Origin: Enterocloster bolteae
GTDB lineage: Bacteria > Bacillota > Clostridia > Lachnospirales > Lachnospiraceae
NCBI RefSeq assembly: GCF_002234575.2
Contig: NZ_CP022464.2
Location: 6,506,177-6,570,176, forward strand
DNA: 64,000 bases
Reading direction: 5' to 3'
Shown: one piece after another, positions 50,537-59,720 of the stretch
Layout of the letters: the number at the start of each line of letters is the position of its first letter
Numbering within the stretch: the first letter of the stretch is position 1
The notes under the pieces: generated by a model
Databases searched by the model: none
Seen by the model: the letters and a program-made list of their open reading frames with translations, nothing else
What the model was told of the DNA's origin: nothing
Position numbers and translations under genes: made by a program

Positions 50537-51457
50537 CTAGCGAATTGATTCTATCATTTCTACAATCCGCTCTAATTCTGCTTCTGAATAATATTCAATT
50601 TCAATGCGTCCTTTATTTTTATCCTTGTTGTGGATACTGACCTTTGTACCCATGACGCTTTTCATACGTTCTTCCAAGCTCTGATATATCAAAGCCAGGG
50701 CTTCATCCTTATTTTTATCCTTCTTCTCTTCCCCGTTCTCCGCTTCTTTTGCAAGGCGCTTTACAAGGCGCTCTGTTTCTCTGACACTGAGCGATTCGTC
50801 CAATATCATCTTTGCTGCCTTCAGCTGAAGTCCTTTATCCTCTAAAGACAATAAAGCTCTTGCATGACCGCTGGAAATAAGATTCTGAATCAGCATTTCC
50901 TGTATCTGTCCGTCCAATTTTAAAAGACGCATGGAATTGGTAATGGTAGCCCTGTTCTTTGATACTCTGGCTGCTATTTCCTCCTGAGTCAACTTGAATT
51001 CTGTTACCAGACGCTGATAAGCCAATGCCTCTTCAATGGGATTCAGGTCAGATCTCTGCACATTTTCAATCAGTGCTATCTCCATGCTTTCCTGCTTATT
51101 GTACTCCCGTAACACAACAGGTATTTCCTTTAATCCGGCTATTTTGGCAGCACGCCACCTGCGTTCCCCGGCGATAATCTCATAAAATGTCCCCTTTTTC
51201 TGAACTAAAAGGGGCTGCAAAATACCGTATCGTTTGATGGAATCAGCCAGCTCAGCCAGCTGTTCTTCATTGAAATCTTTTCTGGGCTGTTCTCTATTAG
51301 GTTCAATCAAAGCCATCTTTACCATCAACTCACCGCTTTTGCCATCCCCGTTATCCGTCACAGCCGCTTTTGCTTTTGCAATCTCTTCTTCACTTTCCTT
51401 TATAACATCTTCTCCAAAGATGGCTCCCAATCCTTTACCCAATCCTTTTTTAGCCAT
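50537..51457 (-). CDS. parB: Chromosome-partitioning protein ParB (Spo0J)
   Basis: 306 residues. KGLGKGLGAIFGE at the N-terminus, the ParB/Srx CTPase motifs IEPNREQPRKDF and IIAGERRWRAAKIAGL with ENVQRSDLNPIEEA, then the HTH (LTQEEIAARVSKNRATITNSMRLL) that reads parS, and a C-terminal dimerisation region. Loads as a CTP-dependent clamp at parS and organises the origin. It overlaps the parA stop by one base (TAATG), so the two are translationally coupled. Three perfect parS sites lie within 4 kb. Confidence 0.96.
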   Translation of the reverse strand: MAKKGLGKGLGAIFGEDVIKESEEEIAKAKAAVTDNGDGKSGELMVKMALIEPNREQPRKDFNEEQLAELADSIKRYGILQPLLVQKKGTFYEIIAGERRWRAAKIAGLKEIPVVLREYNKQESMEIALIENVQRSDLNPIEEALAYQRLVTEFKLTQEEIAARVSKNRATITNSMRLLKLDGQIQEMLIQNLISSGHARALLSLEDKGLQLKAAKMILDESLSVRETERLVKRLAKEAENGEEKKDKNKDEALALIYQSLEERMKSVMGTKVSIHNKDKNKGRIEIEYYSEAELERIVEMIESIR

Positions 51458-52227
51458 TACAATTCTTCTCCTCTGCTCATTACTTCTGCCGCAAGCATCC
51501 TGTAGCTCTCAGCCCCCGTTGATCTGGAATCGTAAAGATTAATAGACATACCGTGGCTGGGTGCCTCAGCCAGACGTACATTTCTCGGTATAATGGTTTT
51601 ATAAATTGTTCTGTTCAAACTGCTCTTAACACTTTCCACTACTTCCAGTGAAAGATTTGTCCTTGCATCATACATGGTAAAGACCACGCCTTCCAATTCC
51701 AACTCCGGATTCAACTTTCTTTTAACCAGGTCCACTGTTTTTAATACCTGATTAAGTCCCTCCAAGGCATAGTACTCACACTGTATAGGAACCAGTACAG
51801 TATCTGCTGCCGTCAGTGCGTTAATGGTCAATATATTTAGAGATGGGGGACAATCAATGATGATGAAATCATATGTATCACGAACTTGATTTAGACAGCT
51901 GCTCAGAAGTTTTTCCTTATCCTCGACTTCCTGAAATTCAATCTCCGCTCCTGCCAGGTTCATATCAGATGGAAGCACATCCAGATTTGGCTGTATTTCC
52001 TTAATAATACATTCATTTACAGATGCCTCTTCAATCATCATATCATAAACTGTTTTATCAAAATCTTCCTGTTCCAGCCCCAAACCGCTGCTGGCATTTC
52101 CCTGGGGATCAAAATCCACCAGCATAACATGTTGTCCTGCTTCAGCCAAACAGGCGGAAAGATTAATGGCCGTAGTAGTCTTACCTACCCCGCCCTTCTG
52201 GTTGGCTATTGTTATGATTCGTCCCAT
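51457..52227 (-). CDS. parA: Chromosome-partitioning ATPase ParA (Soj)
   Basis: 256-residue deviant Walker-A ATPase: IITIANQKGGVGKTTTAINLSACLAEAG at the N-terminus, LVDFDPQGNASSGLG (Walker A'), and IIIDCPPSLNILTINAL (Walker B). No N-terminal HTH extension, matching chromosomal Soj. It works with ParB to separate origins and, in Bacillus, regulates DnaA. Upstream lies a perfect parS within the leader, about 130 bases before the start codon. Confidence 0.96.
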   Translation of the reverse strand: MGRIITIANQKGGVGKTTTAINLSACLAEAGQHVMLVDFDPQGNASSGLGLEQEDFDKTVYDMMIEEASVNECIIKEIQPNLDVLPSDMNLAGAEIEFQEVEDKEKLLSSCLNQVRDTYDFIIIDCPPSLNILTINALTAADTVLVPIQCEYYALEGLNQVLKTVDLVKRKLNPELELEGVVFTMYDARTNLSLEVVESVKSSLNRTIYKTIIPRNVRLAEAPSHGMSINLYDSRSTGAESYRMLAAEVMSRGEEL

Positions 52228-52355
52228 ATGTATAAATTCCTTTCTCGAAAAAACAAACCTTTCTTCGATTACTTTTACGATTATAACACAAGTCCTATTC
52301 TTTTCCTACGGAAAATTAGGAGAAAAGGAGAATTTTCATGTTTTATACAAAAAAA

Positions 52356-52371
52356 TGTTTCACGTGAAACA
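52356..52371. promoter_or_regulatory. parS site 1
   Basis: Perfect TGTTTCACGTGAAACA palindrome upstream of parA, between the divergent parA and hydrolase genes; the ParB loading site. Confidence 0.95.
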
Positions 52372-52520
52372 TTTTTAAGGCAGAAAATTGGGCATCCTAA
52401 TCCTGTAGTGTCTTAATAATAATTTAATCCTCTAACCGTTGTAATAGCCCCCAGCTTGTATTATAATGGAGAAGAATCAAAAAACCGGTTATATAATATG
52501 TAATTTCAGGAGACTATTGA

Positions 52521-53471
52521 ATGAAAACCAGGAATAAATTACTGACCTTACTTATACTGTCATCCGGAGCTGCTGCTGCTACTGCTCTGATTAACAAAGC
52601 GATAAAACTTTCGGCAACGTCCCGAAATGTATTGGAAGAACCAGAGGCATTGTGTTATAAGTGGCGTTTAGGAAATATACATTATACTAAGACCGGAACA
52701 GGTAAACCGATTCTGTTGGTACACGACCTTGCTCCTGCTTCCAGTGGGTATGAATGGAAGAATCTGGTAGGTAAACTTGCGGAAACTTATACTGTCTATA
52801 CCATTGACTTGCTTGGTTTTGGTCGATCAGAAAAACCCAATCTTACCTATACCAATTATCTGTATGTGCAGCTTCTCTCTGATTTCATAAAATCAGAGAT
52901 AGGACACAGGACGGATATAATTGCCAGTGGTTCCTCTGCTGCATTGGGTATCATGGCTTGCAGCAACAGTCCTGAATTATTCAATCAGCTGTTATTTATA
53001 AATCCAGAGAGCCTCCTCTCCTGCAGTCAGGTGCCCGGTAAGAATGCAAAGCTTTATAAAATAATTTTGGATTTACCGATTGCCGGAACTTTAATATATA
53101 ATATAGCCTGCAGTAAACAGTTCATAACAAAGGAATTTTTAACTAATTACTATTATAATCCTTACTCAGTAAAGACCCGTGTAATTGATGCATATCACGA
53201 ATCAGCCCATTTAGGAGAATCTCCCAAGTCCGTCTATGCCAGCTTAAAATGTAATTATGTTAAATGCAATATTGCAGCTGCTTTAAAGAAAATTGATAAC
53301 AGCATATATCTGTTAGGCGGAGGTGCCATAGATGACATAGGCGAATGTATGGAAGAATATAAAGAATACAACCCTGCTGTTGAATATGCTGATGTCCCCA
53401 ACACAAAGTTACTTCCTCATTTAGAAAAACCTGCAGAAGTATTTGATATGATTCAAACCTATTTATCTTAA
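52521..53471 (+). CDS. Alpha/beta hydrolase
   Basis: 316 residues, ATG after AGGAGACTATTGA. A hydrophobic N-terminal stretch (about 8-24, LLTLLILSSGAAAATALI) suggests membrane anchoring or export. The hydrolase fold is visible from residue 50: IHYTKTGTGKPILLVHDLAPASSGYEWKNLVGKL, TIDLLGFGRSEKP, and a nucleophile-elbow-like ASGSSAALG; histidine in TKLLPHLEKPAEVFD near the end. The oxyanion HG motif reads HDL rather than HG, so substrate and activity are uncertain. Its position between two parS sites at the origin is conserved-looking but no role is implied. Confidence 0.8.
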   Translation: MKTRNKLLTLLILSSGAAAATALINKAIKLSATSRNVLEEPEALCYKWRLGNIHYTKTGTGKPILLVHDLAPASSGYEWKNLVGKLAETYTVYTIDLLGFGRSEKPNLTYTNYLYVQLLSDFIKSEIGHRTDIIASGSSAALGIMACSNSPELFNQLLFINPESLLSCSQVPGKNAKLYKIILDLPIAGTLIYNIACSKQFITKEFLTNYYYNPYSVKTRVIDAYHESAHLGESPKSVYASLKCNYVKCNIAAALKKIDNSIYLLGGGAIDDIGECMEEYKEYNPAVEYADVPNTKLLPHLEKPAEVFDMIQTYLS

Positions 53472-53480
53472 AATATAAAA

Positions 53481-53496
53481 TGTTTCACGTGAAACA
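53481..53496. promoter_or_regulatory. parS site 2
   Basis: Perfect TGTTTCACGTGAAACA, 10 bases after the hydrolase stop codon and followed by an ACGGTTCGGA/TCCGAACCGT hairpin (53499-53525) with TTTTT that probably terminates the hydrolase transcript. Confidence 0.95.
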
Positions 53497-53591
53497 TACG
53501 GTTCGGACATCTACTCCGAACCGTTTTTACTACCACCTCTGTACAATAAAATAAATTATTTAACTGTATATATAAGAAAGGAAAATACAAT

Positions 53592-54422
53592 ATGCTGCGA
53601 ATTGGTTGTCATCTATCCTCATCAAAGGGATATCGAGCTATGGCAAAAGATGCAAAAAAGATAAATGCAAATACATTTCAGTTCTTTACCCGTAATCCAC
53701 GCGGAGGAAATGCAAAAGCCATAGATGAAAACGATGTAAAAGTTTTTTTAACGGAAGTCCAGTCTTTGGACATTACTCCAATATTAGCCCATGCACCTTA
53801 CACACTAAACGCCTGCTCGGCTGATCCTAAATTAAGAAACTTTGCCAAACGAACCATGGCGGATGATTTAGTTAGGATGGAGTATACACCTGGAAATATG
53901 TATAATTTTCATCCGGGAAGCCATGTAAAACAAGGAACTGAAATTGGCATACAATTTATTGCAGAAATGCTCAATGAAATTCTTTCTCCGGCACAGACCA
54001 CTACTGTTTTGCTGGAAACAATGGCGGGAAAAGGCAGTGAAGTAGGTGGGGCTTTTGAAGAATTGCGGCAGATTCTTGATTTAGTTGAATTAAAAAGTCA
54101 TATGGGTGTTTGTCTTGATACCTGTCATATATGGGACGGGGGATATGATATAGTCAATCACTTAGACGATATATTGACAGAGTTTGATAATAAAATCGGG
54201 TTAAAATGTTTAAAGGCCATACACTTAAACGACAGCCAGAACCCAATAGGCGCTCATAAAGACAGACATGCAAAATTAGGTGAAGGCTATATAGGATTAG
54301 ACACATTTAAACGAATTGTCACACATCCTGAATTGAGACATCTTCCATTCTTTTTAGAGACTCCTAATGATTTGGATGGATATGCACATGAAATACAAAT
54401 GATGCGTGAGGCGGCAGATTAA
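53592..54422 (+). CDS. nfo: Deoxyribonuclease IV (apurinic/apyrimidinic endonuclease)
   Basis: 276-residue zinc-dependent AP endonuclease for base-excision repair. Metal ligands appear in order: GCHLSSSKGY, LAHAPYTLN, NFHPGSHVKQG, LLETMAGKGSEVGG, GVCLDTCHIWDGGYD, KAIHLNDSQNPIGAHKDRHAKLGEGYIG, and FFLETPND. All three-zinc motifs of the Nfo family are present. GGAAAATACAAT precedes the ATG. It reads toward oriC on the + strand, against most neighbours. Confidence 0.95.
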   Translation: MLRIGCHLSSSKGYRAMAKDAKKINANTFQFFTRNPRGGNAKAIDENDVKVFLTEVQSLDITPILAHAPYTLNACSADPKLRNFAKRTMADDLVRMEYTPGNMYNFHPGSHVKQGTEIGIQFIAEMLNEILSPAQTTTVLLETMAGKGSEVGGAFEELRQILDLVELKSHMGVCLDTCHIWDGGYDIVNHLDDILTEFDNKIGLKCLKAIHLNDSQNPIGAHKDRHAKLGEGYIGLDTFKRIVTHPELRHLPFFLETPNDLDGYAHEIQMMREAAD

Positions 54423-54721
54423 CTCTAGTTAATCAGATATTTTGAGTGCGTGACTTCTTCATGTACAAATATAAATGAAGTAATAAGAAGGCATACGATG
54501 TATTTTGCCTTCTTATTTTTATATTCAATTATATTTAAAAGTTTTATATGTATATTAAATATTAATAGATGTTTATTACCTATTAAAAGTGAGATGACAC
54601 ATTTATATTAATTACGGTATTATGCTGACTAATGTATTGTATTAACTAATACATTTTATCGCATAATATATAGCATTATCTAACCTATTATGTAGGATAA
54701 TGCATTATGTTTAATAACCTA

Positions 54722-55017
54722 TTATGGCCCAACGCATTATACTAAATAACTCATTACATGCCCAATGCATTATATTGAATAGCTCATTACATGCCCAACG
54801 CATTATACTGAACAACTCATTACATGCCCAATGCATTATATTGAATAACTCATTACATAGCCAACGCATTATATTGAATAACTCATTATAAGGCCAACGC
54901 ATTATAATGAATAACTCATTACATGCCCAATGCATTATATTAAATAACACATTACATGCCCAACGCATTATACTGAATAACTCAGTATATAACCAATGCA
55001 TTATACTGAATAACTTA
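54722..55017. repeat. 33-bp tandem repeat array, nine units
   Basis: Nine adjoining units of 33 bases (first one 32) of the form ttacatgcccaatgcattat plus attgaataactca, at 54722-54753, 54754-54786, and so on to 54985-55017. Units differ at 1-8 bases, mostly at aa/ac and tgcc/agcc positions; outer units are more diverged. There are no spacers, so it is not CRISPR. Since 33 is divisible by 3, one frame stays open on the - strand, giving an 11-residue repeat peptide without ribosome site or plausible start. It lies in an AT-rich 1.1-kb gap. Confidence 0.85.
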
Positions 55018-55157
55018 TTATAGTGAATAATGTATTATGTTGACTGTCCCATCATATTACTCAATATATTAAACTCAATAACTTATTGTAATGTGGAACC
55101 AATCATATAGATTAATGCATTATGTTAATTATACAATTATACTAACTAACCTATTAT

Positions 55158-55259
55158 TCTGACTAATCCAAGATACTGAATAACTCACTACTCTGACTAA
55201 CCCATGATACTGAATAACTCACTACTCTGACTAATCCAAGATACTGAATAACTCATTAT
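55158..55259. repeat. 34-bp tandem repeat array, three units
   Basis: Three copies of tctgactaatccaagatact followed by gaataactcactac (55158-55191, 55192-55225, 55226-55259) and a partial fourth. It shares gaataactca with the 33-bp array, so both probably derive from one expanding element; the DNA between them is also full of diverged pieces such as gcattatgtt and taactcatta. Bases 55260-55500 are plain AT-rich sequence in which I see no gene. Confidence 0.8.
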
Positions 55260-55515
55260 TCTAACTAAAACACCTTATATTATTTAACGCAATAAGTTCC
55301 TTCTCACATTTTGTCATCTAATAAATTATATAATTTAATGCATCATATAACTTAGTAAATCCTATTACTTCATATACGCTCTTCCATCTTTTCAATTTTT
55401 CATCCCCTATATAATAACAAAAAAATATCTATGAGTTTTTATTACACTTAAAATTAAAAACAATTAAATCTATACAAGCTTATAACAATAATAAATTCAG
55501 TCAAGAAAAAGGGAA

Positions 55516-55531
55516 TGTTTCACGTGAAACA
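55516..55531. promoter_or_regulatory. parS site 3
   Basis: Perfect TGTTTCACGTGAAACA, extended by GGGAA/TTCCC on the outside into a 26-base palindrome, 16 bases past the rsmG stop codon. Confidence 0.95.
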
Positions 55532-55546
55532 TTCCCACATCCACTT

Positions 55547-56326
55547 CTATCCCAAAGGCTCCTTAGTTGGCATTCCTGCCTTCCTTGGATACTTTTTAGA
55601 AATCCCTTTCACCTTCTTTATTACCACCAAAGATCTGGAAGCATCTGTACCGGGCAGCATAAATTTATCTACAAATTCTAGTTCTCCTCCCAATATTCCA
55701 ACCGCACTGCCGGCAGACTTCAGCTCATCTTCTATCTCGCCGGATTTATAAGGAACAAAGAAACCGCCAATCTTCACAAAGGGCATACAATACTCAGACA
55801 GAGAAGCCAAATTTGCCACAGCCCTGGACACGCACAAATCATACATTTCCCTGTGCTCTTTCTGCCTTCCTATATCCTCAGCTCTCCCATGAATAAATTC
55901 CACGTTTTTTAATTCCAAGGCATCACAGACTTCCTCCAGAAATTTAACTCTCTTATTCAAGGAATCCAGCAAGGTAAGTTTTATTCCCGGAAAAGCTATT
56001 TTAAGGGGTATACCTGGAAATCCTGCGCCTGTTCCTACATCAATAACCGACTTTCCCTCCAACAGTTCTTCCTCATACACTCTGCTGCCGTCACACCCAT
56101 CACCGGAATCCATCACCCGTTTCAACACCCTAAACAGTGACAGGCTGTCACTAAAATGTTTGGATACTACGTCTGTCTCATCTGTTATGGCTGTCAGGTT
56201 CATAACCTTATTCTTTTCCACCAGCATTTCATAATAAGTAAAAAACTGCTCCAATTGCTTCTCACTTAATTTTATCCCCAGAAGGCCAAGCTCCCGGTCC
56301 ATCTGCTGTCTAAATGTATCTGTCAT
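55547..56326 (-). CDS. rsmG: 16S rRNA (guanine-527-N7)-methyltransferase
   Basis: 259 residues from MTDTFRQQMDR; GAGGG lies 6 bases upstream. SAM-binding motif VIDVGTGAGFPGIPLKIAFPGIKLTLLDSLNKRVKFL and the later CVSRAVANLASLSEYCMPFVKIGGFFVPYKSG identify RsmG (GidB). The modified base G527 is part of the streptomycin-binding site. It starts 11 bases after mnmG, so the two are co-transcribed. A loop of extra residues (DSGDGCDGSRVYEEELLEGK) precedes the SAM motif. Confidence 0.95.
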   Translation of the reverse strand: MTDTFRQQMDRELGLLGIKLSEKQLEQFFTYYEMLVEKNKVMNLTAITDETDVVSKHFSDSLSLFRVLKRVMDSGDGCDGSRVYEEELLEGKSVIDVGTGAGFPGIPLKIAFPGIKLTLLDSLNKRVKFLEEVCDALELKNVEFIHGRAEDIGRQKEHREMYDLCVSRAVANLASLSEYCMPFVKIGGFFVPYKSGEIEDELKSAGSAVGILGGELEFVDKFMLPGTDASRSLVVIKKVKGISKKYPRKAGMPTKEPLG

Positions 56327-56337
56327 ATCAGACCCTC

Positions 56338-58233
56338 TCACTGTTTTCTTGTAAAATGCACCAGCAGAACAGATATGTCCGCCGGTGATACACCTGATAT
56401 ACGGGATGCCTGTCCAATGGTTGCCGGCTGTACTTTGTTCAGCTTCTGAACTGCCTCCCTGCGAAGGCTGTTTACCTCTGAATAGTCAAAGTCCTCGGGC
56501 AGCTTCTTATCCTCCAGCTTCTTAAACTGTGCCACCTGCTGCATCTGACGCTTTATATATCCTTCATACTTAATCTCAATATTAACCTGTTCTCTGACAT
56601 CATCAGGAAGTTCAGGCCTGCCTTCATCCAGTTCCGCCAGTTTAACATAATCCAATTCCGGCCTCTTGACCAGCTCTGCCAGCGTTATTCCGGACTTCAA
56701 TAAGGTGCTTCCATAATTTTCCAAAAACATTTGTACCCGATCACTTACACCTATAACAGTCTTTTCCAGCCGTTTGATCTCTGACTGTATATCATCCATC
56801 TTCCTTAAAAGATGCTCATACTCTTCATCACATACCAGGCCGATTTCATGACCGATTTTTCTGAGTCTTATATCTGCATTGTCCTGGCGCAGCAAAAGCC
56901 TGTACTCTGCCCTGGAAGTCATCATCCGGTAAGGTTCATGGTTTTCCTTTGTTACCAGATCATCAATCAGAACCCCTATATATGCCTGTGAACGGTCCAG
57001 AACCACAGCCTCCTGTCCACGTATCTTCATCACTGCATTCACACCAGCCATGAACCCCTGGACGGCCGCCTCCTCATACCCTGAGCTTCCGTTAAACTGC
57101 CCGCCTGCAAACAGGCCCGAAATCTTCTTAAACTCCAGAGTCGGCTTAAGCTGGAGAGCGTTAATACAGTCATATTCAATGGCATAGGCATTTCTCACTA
57201 TCTTTACCTTTTCAAGTCCCGGAACCGTACGGTACATTGCATACTGTACATCCTCCGGCAGTGAACTGCTCATGCCTCCCAGATACATCTCATTGGTGTA
57301 AAGGCCCTCCGGCTCCACAAATACCTGATGACGGTTCTTATCCGGGAATTTAACCACCTTATCCTCAATGGAAGGACAATACCTTGGTCCGGTTCCCTCA
57401 ATGGCCCCTGAAAACAGAGGTGAACGGTCCAGATTATCCTTGATGATACGATGGGTATTTTCATTGGTATAAGTCAGCCAGCAGGAAACCTGGTCTTTCT
57501 GGATTTCATCCGGATTCGTTGAAAATGAAAACGGCACAATCCTGAGGTCGCCAAACTGCTCTTCCATTTTAGAAAAATCAATGCTTTTTTTATCCACCCT
57601 GGCCGGCGTCCCTGTCTTGAACCGGAACATCTCAATTCCATGTTCCCTCAAAGAATCCGTAAGATGGTTGGCTGCCTGAAGGCCGTTAGGCCCTGTAGGA
57701 TTGCTCACATCCCCATAGATACACCTGGCTTTCAGATACGTTCCCGTGCACAGTATCACGGCCTTTGCGTAATACACTGCGCCGGAAAATGTCTTTACTC
57801 CCCTGATTTTACCATCCTCCGCCATAATTTCAGACACTTCCGCCTGACGTATGGTGAGATGTTCTGTGTTTTCCAGGGTCCTTCTCATATGCCTGCTGTA
57901 ATCCTGCTTGTCAGCCTGAGCCCGCAGGGAATGAACAGCCGGTCCCTTGGATTCATTAAGCATCTTGGACTGTATGAAGGTCTTGTCTATATTCTTCCCC
58001 ATCTCTCCGCCCAGCGCATCTAACTCCCTGACCAGATGCCCCTTGGAGCTTCCTCCTATATTAGGGTTACAGGGCATCAGCGCTATGCTGTCCACGCTGA
58101 CAGTAAACATAATCGTTTCCATACCCAGTCTTGCACTGGCCAGAGCGGCCTCACATCCTGCATGGCCGGCTCCGACAATCACCACATCGTATGTTTCTTC
58201 TAAATAAGGTATCATTCCGCGTTCCTCTTCCAT
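56338..58233 (-). CDS. mnmG: tRNA uridine-5-carboxymethylaminomethyl modification enzyme MnmG
   Basis: FAD-dependent partner of MnmE that modifies U34 of tRNAs. 631 residues as drawn; an alternative start at 58215 (MIPYLEE) has GAGGAACGC before it. FAD fingerprint YDVVIVGAGHAGCEAALASARLGMETIMFT, the GidA signature GPRYCPSIEDKVVKFPDK.HQVFVEPEG and the second signature GQFNGSSGYEEAAVQGFMAGVNA are present. The C-terminal helical domain that binds MnmE and tRNA is complete. Starts 11 bases after the mnmE stop. Confidence 0.96.
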   Translation of the reverse strand: MEEERGMIPYLEETYDVVIVGAGHAGCEAALASARLGMETIMFTVSVDSIALMPCNPNIGGSSKGHLVRELDALGGEMGKNIDKTFIQSKMLNESKGPAVHSLRAQADKQDYSRHMRRTLENTEHLTIRQAEVSEIMAEDGKIRGVKTFSGAVYYAKAVILCTGTYLKARCIYGDVSNPTGPNGLQAANHLTDSLREHGIEMFRFKTGTPARVDKKSIDFSKMEEQFGDLRIVPFSFSTNPDEIQKDQVSCWLTYTNENTHRIIKDNLDRSPLFSGAIEGTGPRYCPSIEDKVVKFPDKNRHQVFVEPEGLYTNEMYLGGMSSSLPEDVQYAMYRTVPGLEKVKIVRNAYAIEYDCINALQLKPTLEFKKISGLFAGGQFNGSSGYEEAAVQGFMAGVNAVMKIRGQEAVVLDRSQAYIGVLIDDLVTKENHEPYRMMTSRAEYRLLLRQDNADIRLRKIGHEIGLVCDEEYEHLLRKMDDIQSEIKRLEKTVIGVSDRVQMFLENYGSTLLKSGITLAELVKRPELDYVKLAELDEGRPELPDDVREQVNIEIKYEGYIKRQMQQVAQFKKLEDKKLPEDFDYSEVNSLRREAVQKLNKVQPATIGQASRISGVSPADISVLLVHFTRKQ

Positions 58234-58244
58234 ATTAAATTTCC

Positions 58245-59624
58245 CTATTTACCCATACAGAATTTTGCAAATATCTCATTGACAACATCATCATCCACTG
58301 CCTCCCCGATAATGAAACCCAGCTGTTCATATGCATTCATCAGGTCAATGGAATAAAAATCCTCTGGCATGCTGTCCTCAACGCTTCCCTTTACCATCAG
58401 CAGACTCTCCAGACACTGCTCCAGGGCTTCCTTATGACGCGCATTTGTAATATAAACCTGGTCGTTAAAAGACAGGTCGCCGTGATAAAAGAGCTTCTTG
58501 ATTTCCTGCTCCAGCAGCTCGATTCCCTGTTCTTCTTTAGCAGAAACAGGGAGCACCTTATGTCCGCAAATCTGTTCCAGCTCGGCCGTACCCACTTCCA
58601 AATCCAAATCCGATTTGTTCAGCAATACAATGGTTTTTCTGTCCCGGATAAATTCTATTATTTCCCTGTCGCTTTCATCCAAGGGCCTGGAACCATCCAC
58701 CACATAGATAATTAAATCAGCGTCCCTGGCTGCTTTCATCGCCCGGTCCACACCGATTTTCTCCACCACATCCTCTGTATCCCTGATTCCCGCCGTATCC
58801 ACCACATTAAGACTGATTCCCTGCAAATAAATATGCTCTTCCAGGGTATCCCTGGTAGTTCCCGCAATTTCAGTAACAATGGCCCTCTCCTCTCCCAAAA
58901 GCACATTCATCAGAGAGGATTTACCTGCATTGGGCTTACCCAGTATAACTGTCTTTACCCCTTCGGACATAACCCTTCCGTCATCCGCAGACAGGAGCAG
59001 CTTCCTCACCTCACCAATCATAGGCACCAGATCATCCATCAGCCGGCTCCCATATCCATCCAGTGATATATGTTCCGGATCATCCAGAGCTGATTCGATA
59101 AAAGCTATCTGATACAGTATCCGGCTGCGCAGTTCCTTAATTTTAGCGGACACTGAACCGCTCAGCTGGCTCACAGAGCTTTTTAACGCATATTCATTGG
59201 TGGCGTGAATCACATCTGCCACCGCCTCGGCCTGTGACAAATCCAGCCTTCCATTTAAGAAAGCCCTCTTTGTAAACTCTCCCGGTTCCGCTGTTCTGGC
59301 TCCTGCGTGAAGAACAGTCTCCAGAATCCGCCTGACCATAAGCACTCCCCCATGGCAGTCAATCTCCACCGTATCCTCAGCCGTATAGCTGTGGGGCCCC
59401 TTCATGATAATGACCAGGGCCTCGTCCACCTTCTCATCACCGTCATATATATACCCATAATGGACTGTGTGGGACTGGGAAAGGCTCAGTCTGACCCTCT
59501 CCCCCTTTCTGTTCCGGAATATGGAATCAATCACGGAAAACGCCTGCTCTCCGCTGATTCTCACGATTCCGATTCCTGAATTGCTCATACCTGTAGCTAT
59601 AGCCGCTATCGTATCTGTCTTCAT
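58245..59624 (-). CDS. mnmE: tRNA modification GTPase MnmE
   Basis: 459 residues with the three expected parts: N-terminal folate-binding domain (MKTDTIAAIATGMSNSGIGIVRISG...TVEIDCHGG), helical domain, and inserted Ras-like G domain (about 220-380) with GKPNAGKSSLMN, DTAGIRDTEDVVEKIGVDRA, and NKSDL. It ends with the invariant FCMGK carrying the catalytic cysteine. Works with MnmG on wobble uridines. GGAGAG precedes the ATG. Confidence 0.96.
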   Translation of the reverse strand: MKTDTIAAIATGMSNSGIGIVRISGEQAFSVIDSIFRNRKGERVRLSLSQSHTVHYGYIYDGDEKVDEALVIIMKGPHSYTAEDTVEIDCHGGVLMVRRILETVLHAGARTAEPGEFTKRAFLNGRLDLSQAEAVADVIHATNEYALKSSVSQLSGSVSAKIKELRSRILYQIAFIESALDDPEHISLDGYGSRLMDDLVPMIGEVRKLLLSADDGRVMSEGVKTVILGKPNAGKSSLMNVLLGEERAIVTEIAGTTRDTLEEHIYLQGISLNVVDTAGIRDTEDVVEKIGVDRAMKAARDADLIIYVVDGSRPLDESDREIIEFIRDRKTIVLLNKSDLDLEVGTAELEQICGHKVLPVSAKEEQGIELLEQEIKKLFYHGDLSFNDQVYITNARHKEALEQCLESLLMVKGSVEDSMPEDFYSIDLMNAYEQLGFIIGEAVDDDVVNEIFAKFCMGK

Positions 59625-59720
59625 AGGCTCTCCTCACAATAGAGCAAAAAGGCCGTCGCTTCAGCAACAGCCTCTTAACCTGTTTCATTACTGCCTGCAT
59701 CCGATCAACCACGGATGGGC

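Noticed and set aside
54711..55001. 96-residue frame of repeated NELFxIMRWAC-like units on the - strand
   Set aside because: It is open only because the repeat length (33) is divisible by three; no ribosome site, no recognisable protein and variable ends.
54722..55259. CRISPR array
   Set aside because: Units adjoin directly with no spacers, they are diverged, and there are no cas genes.
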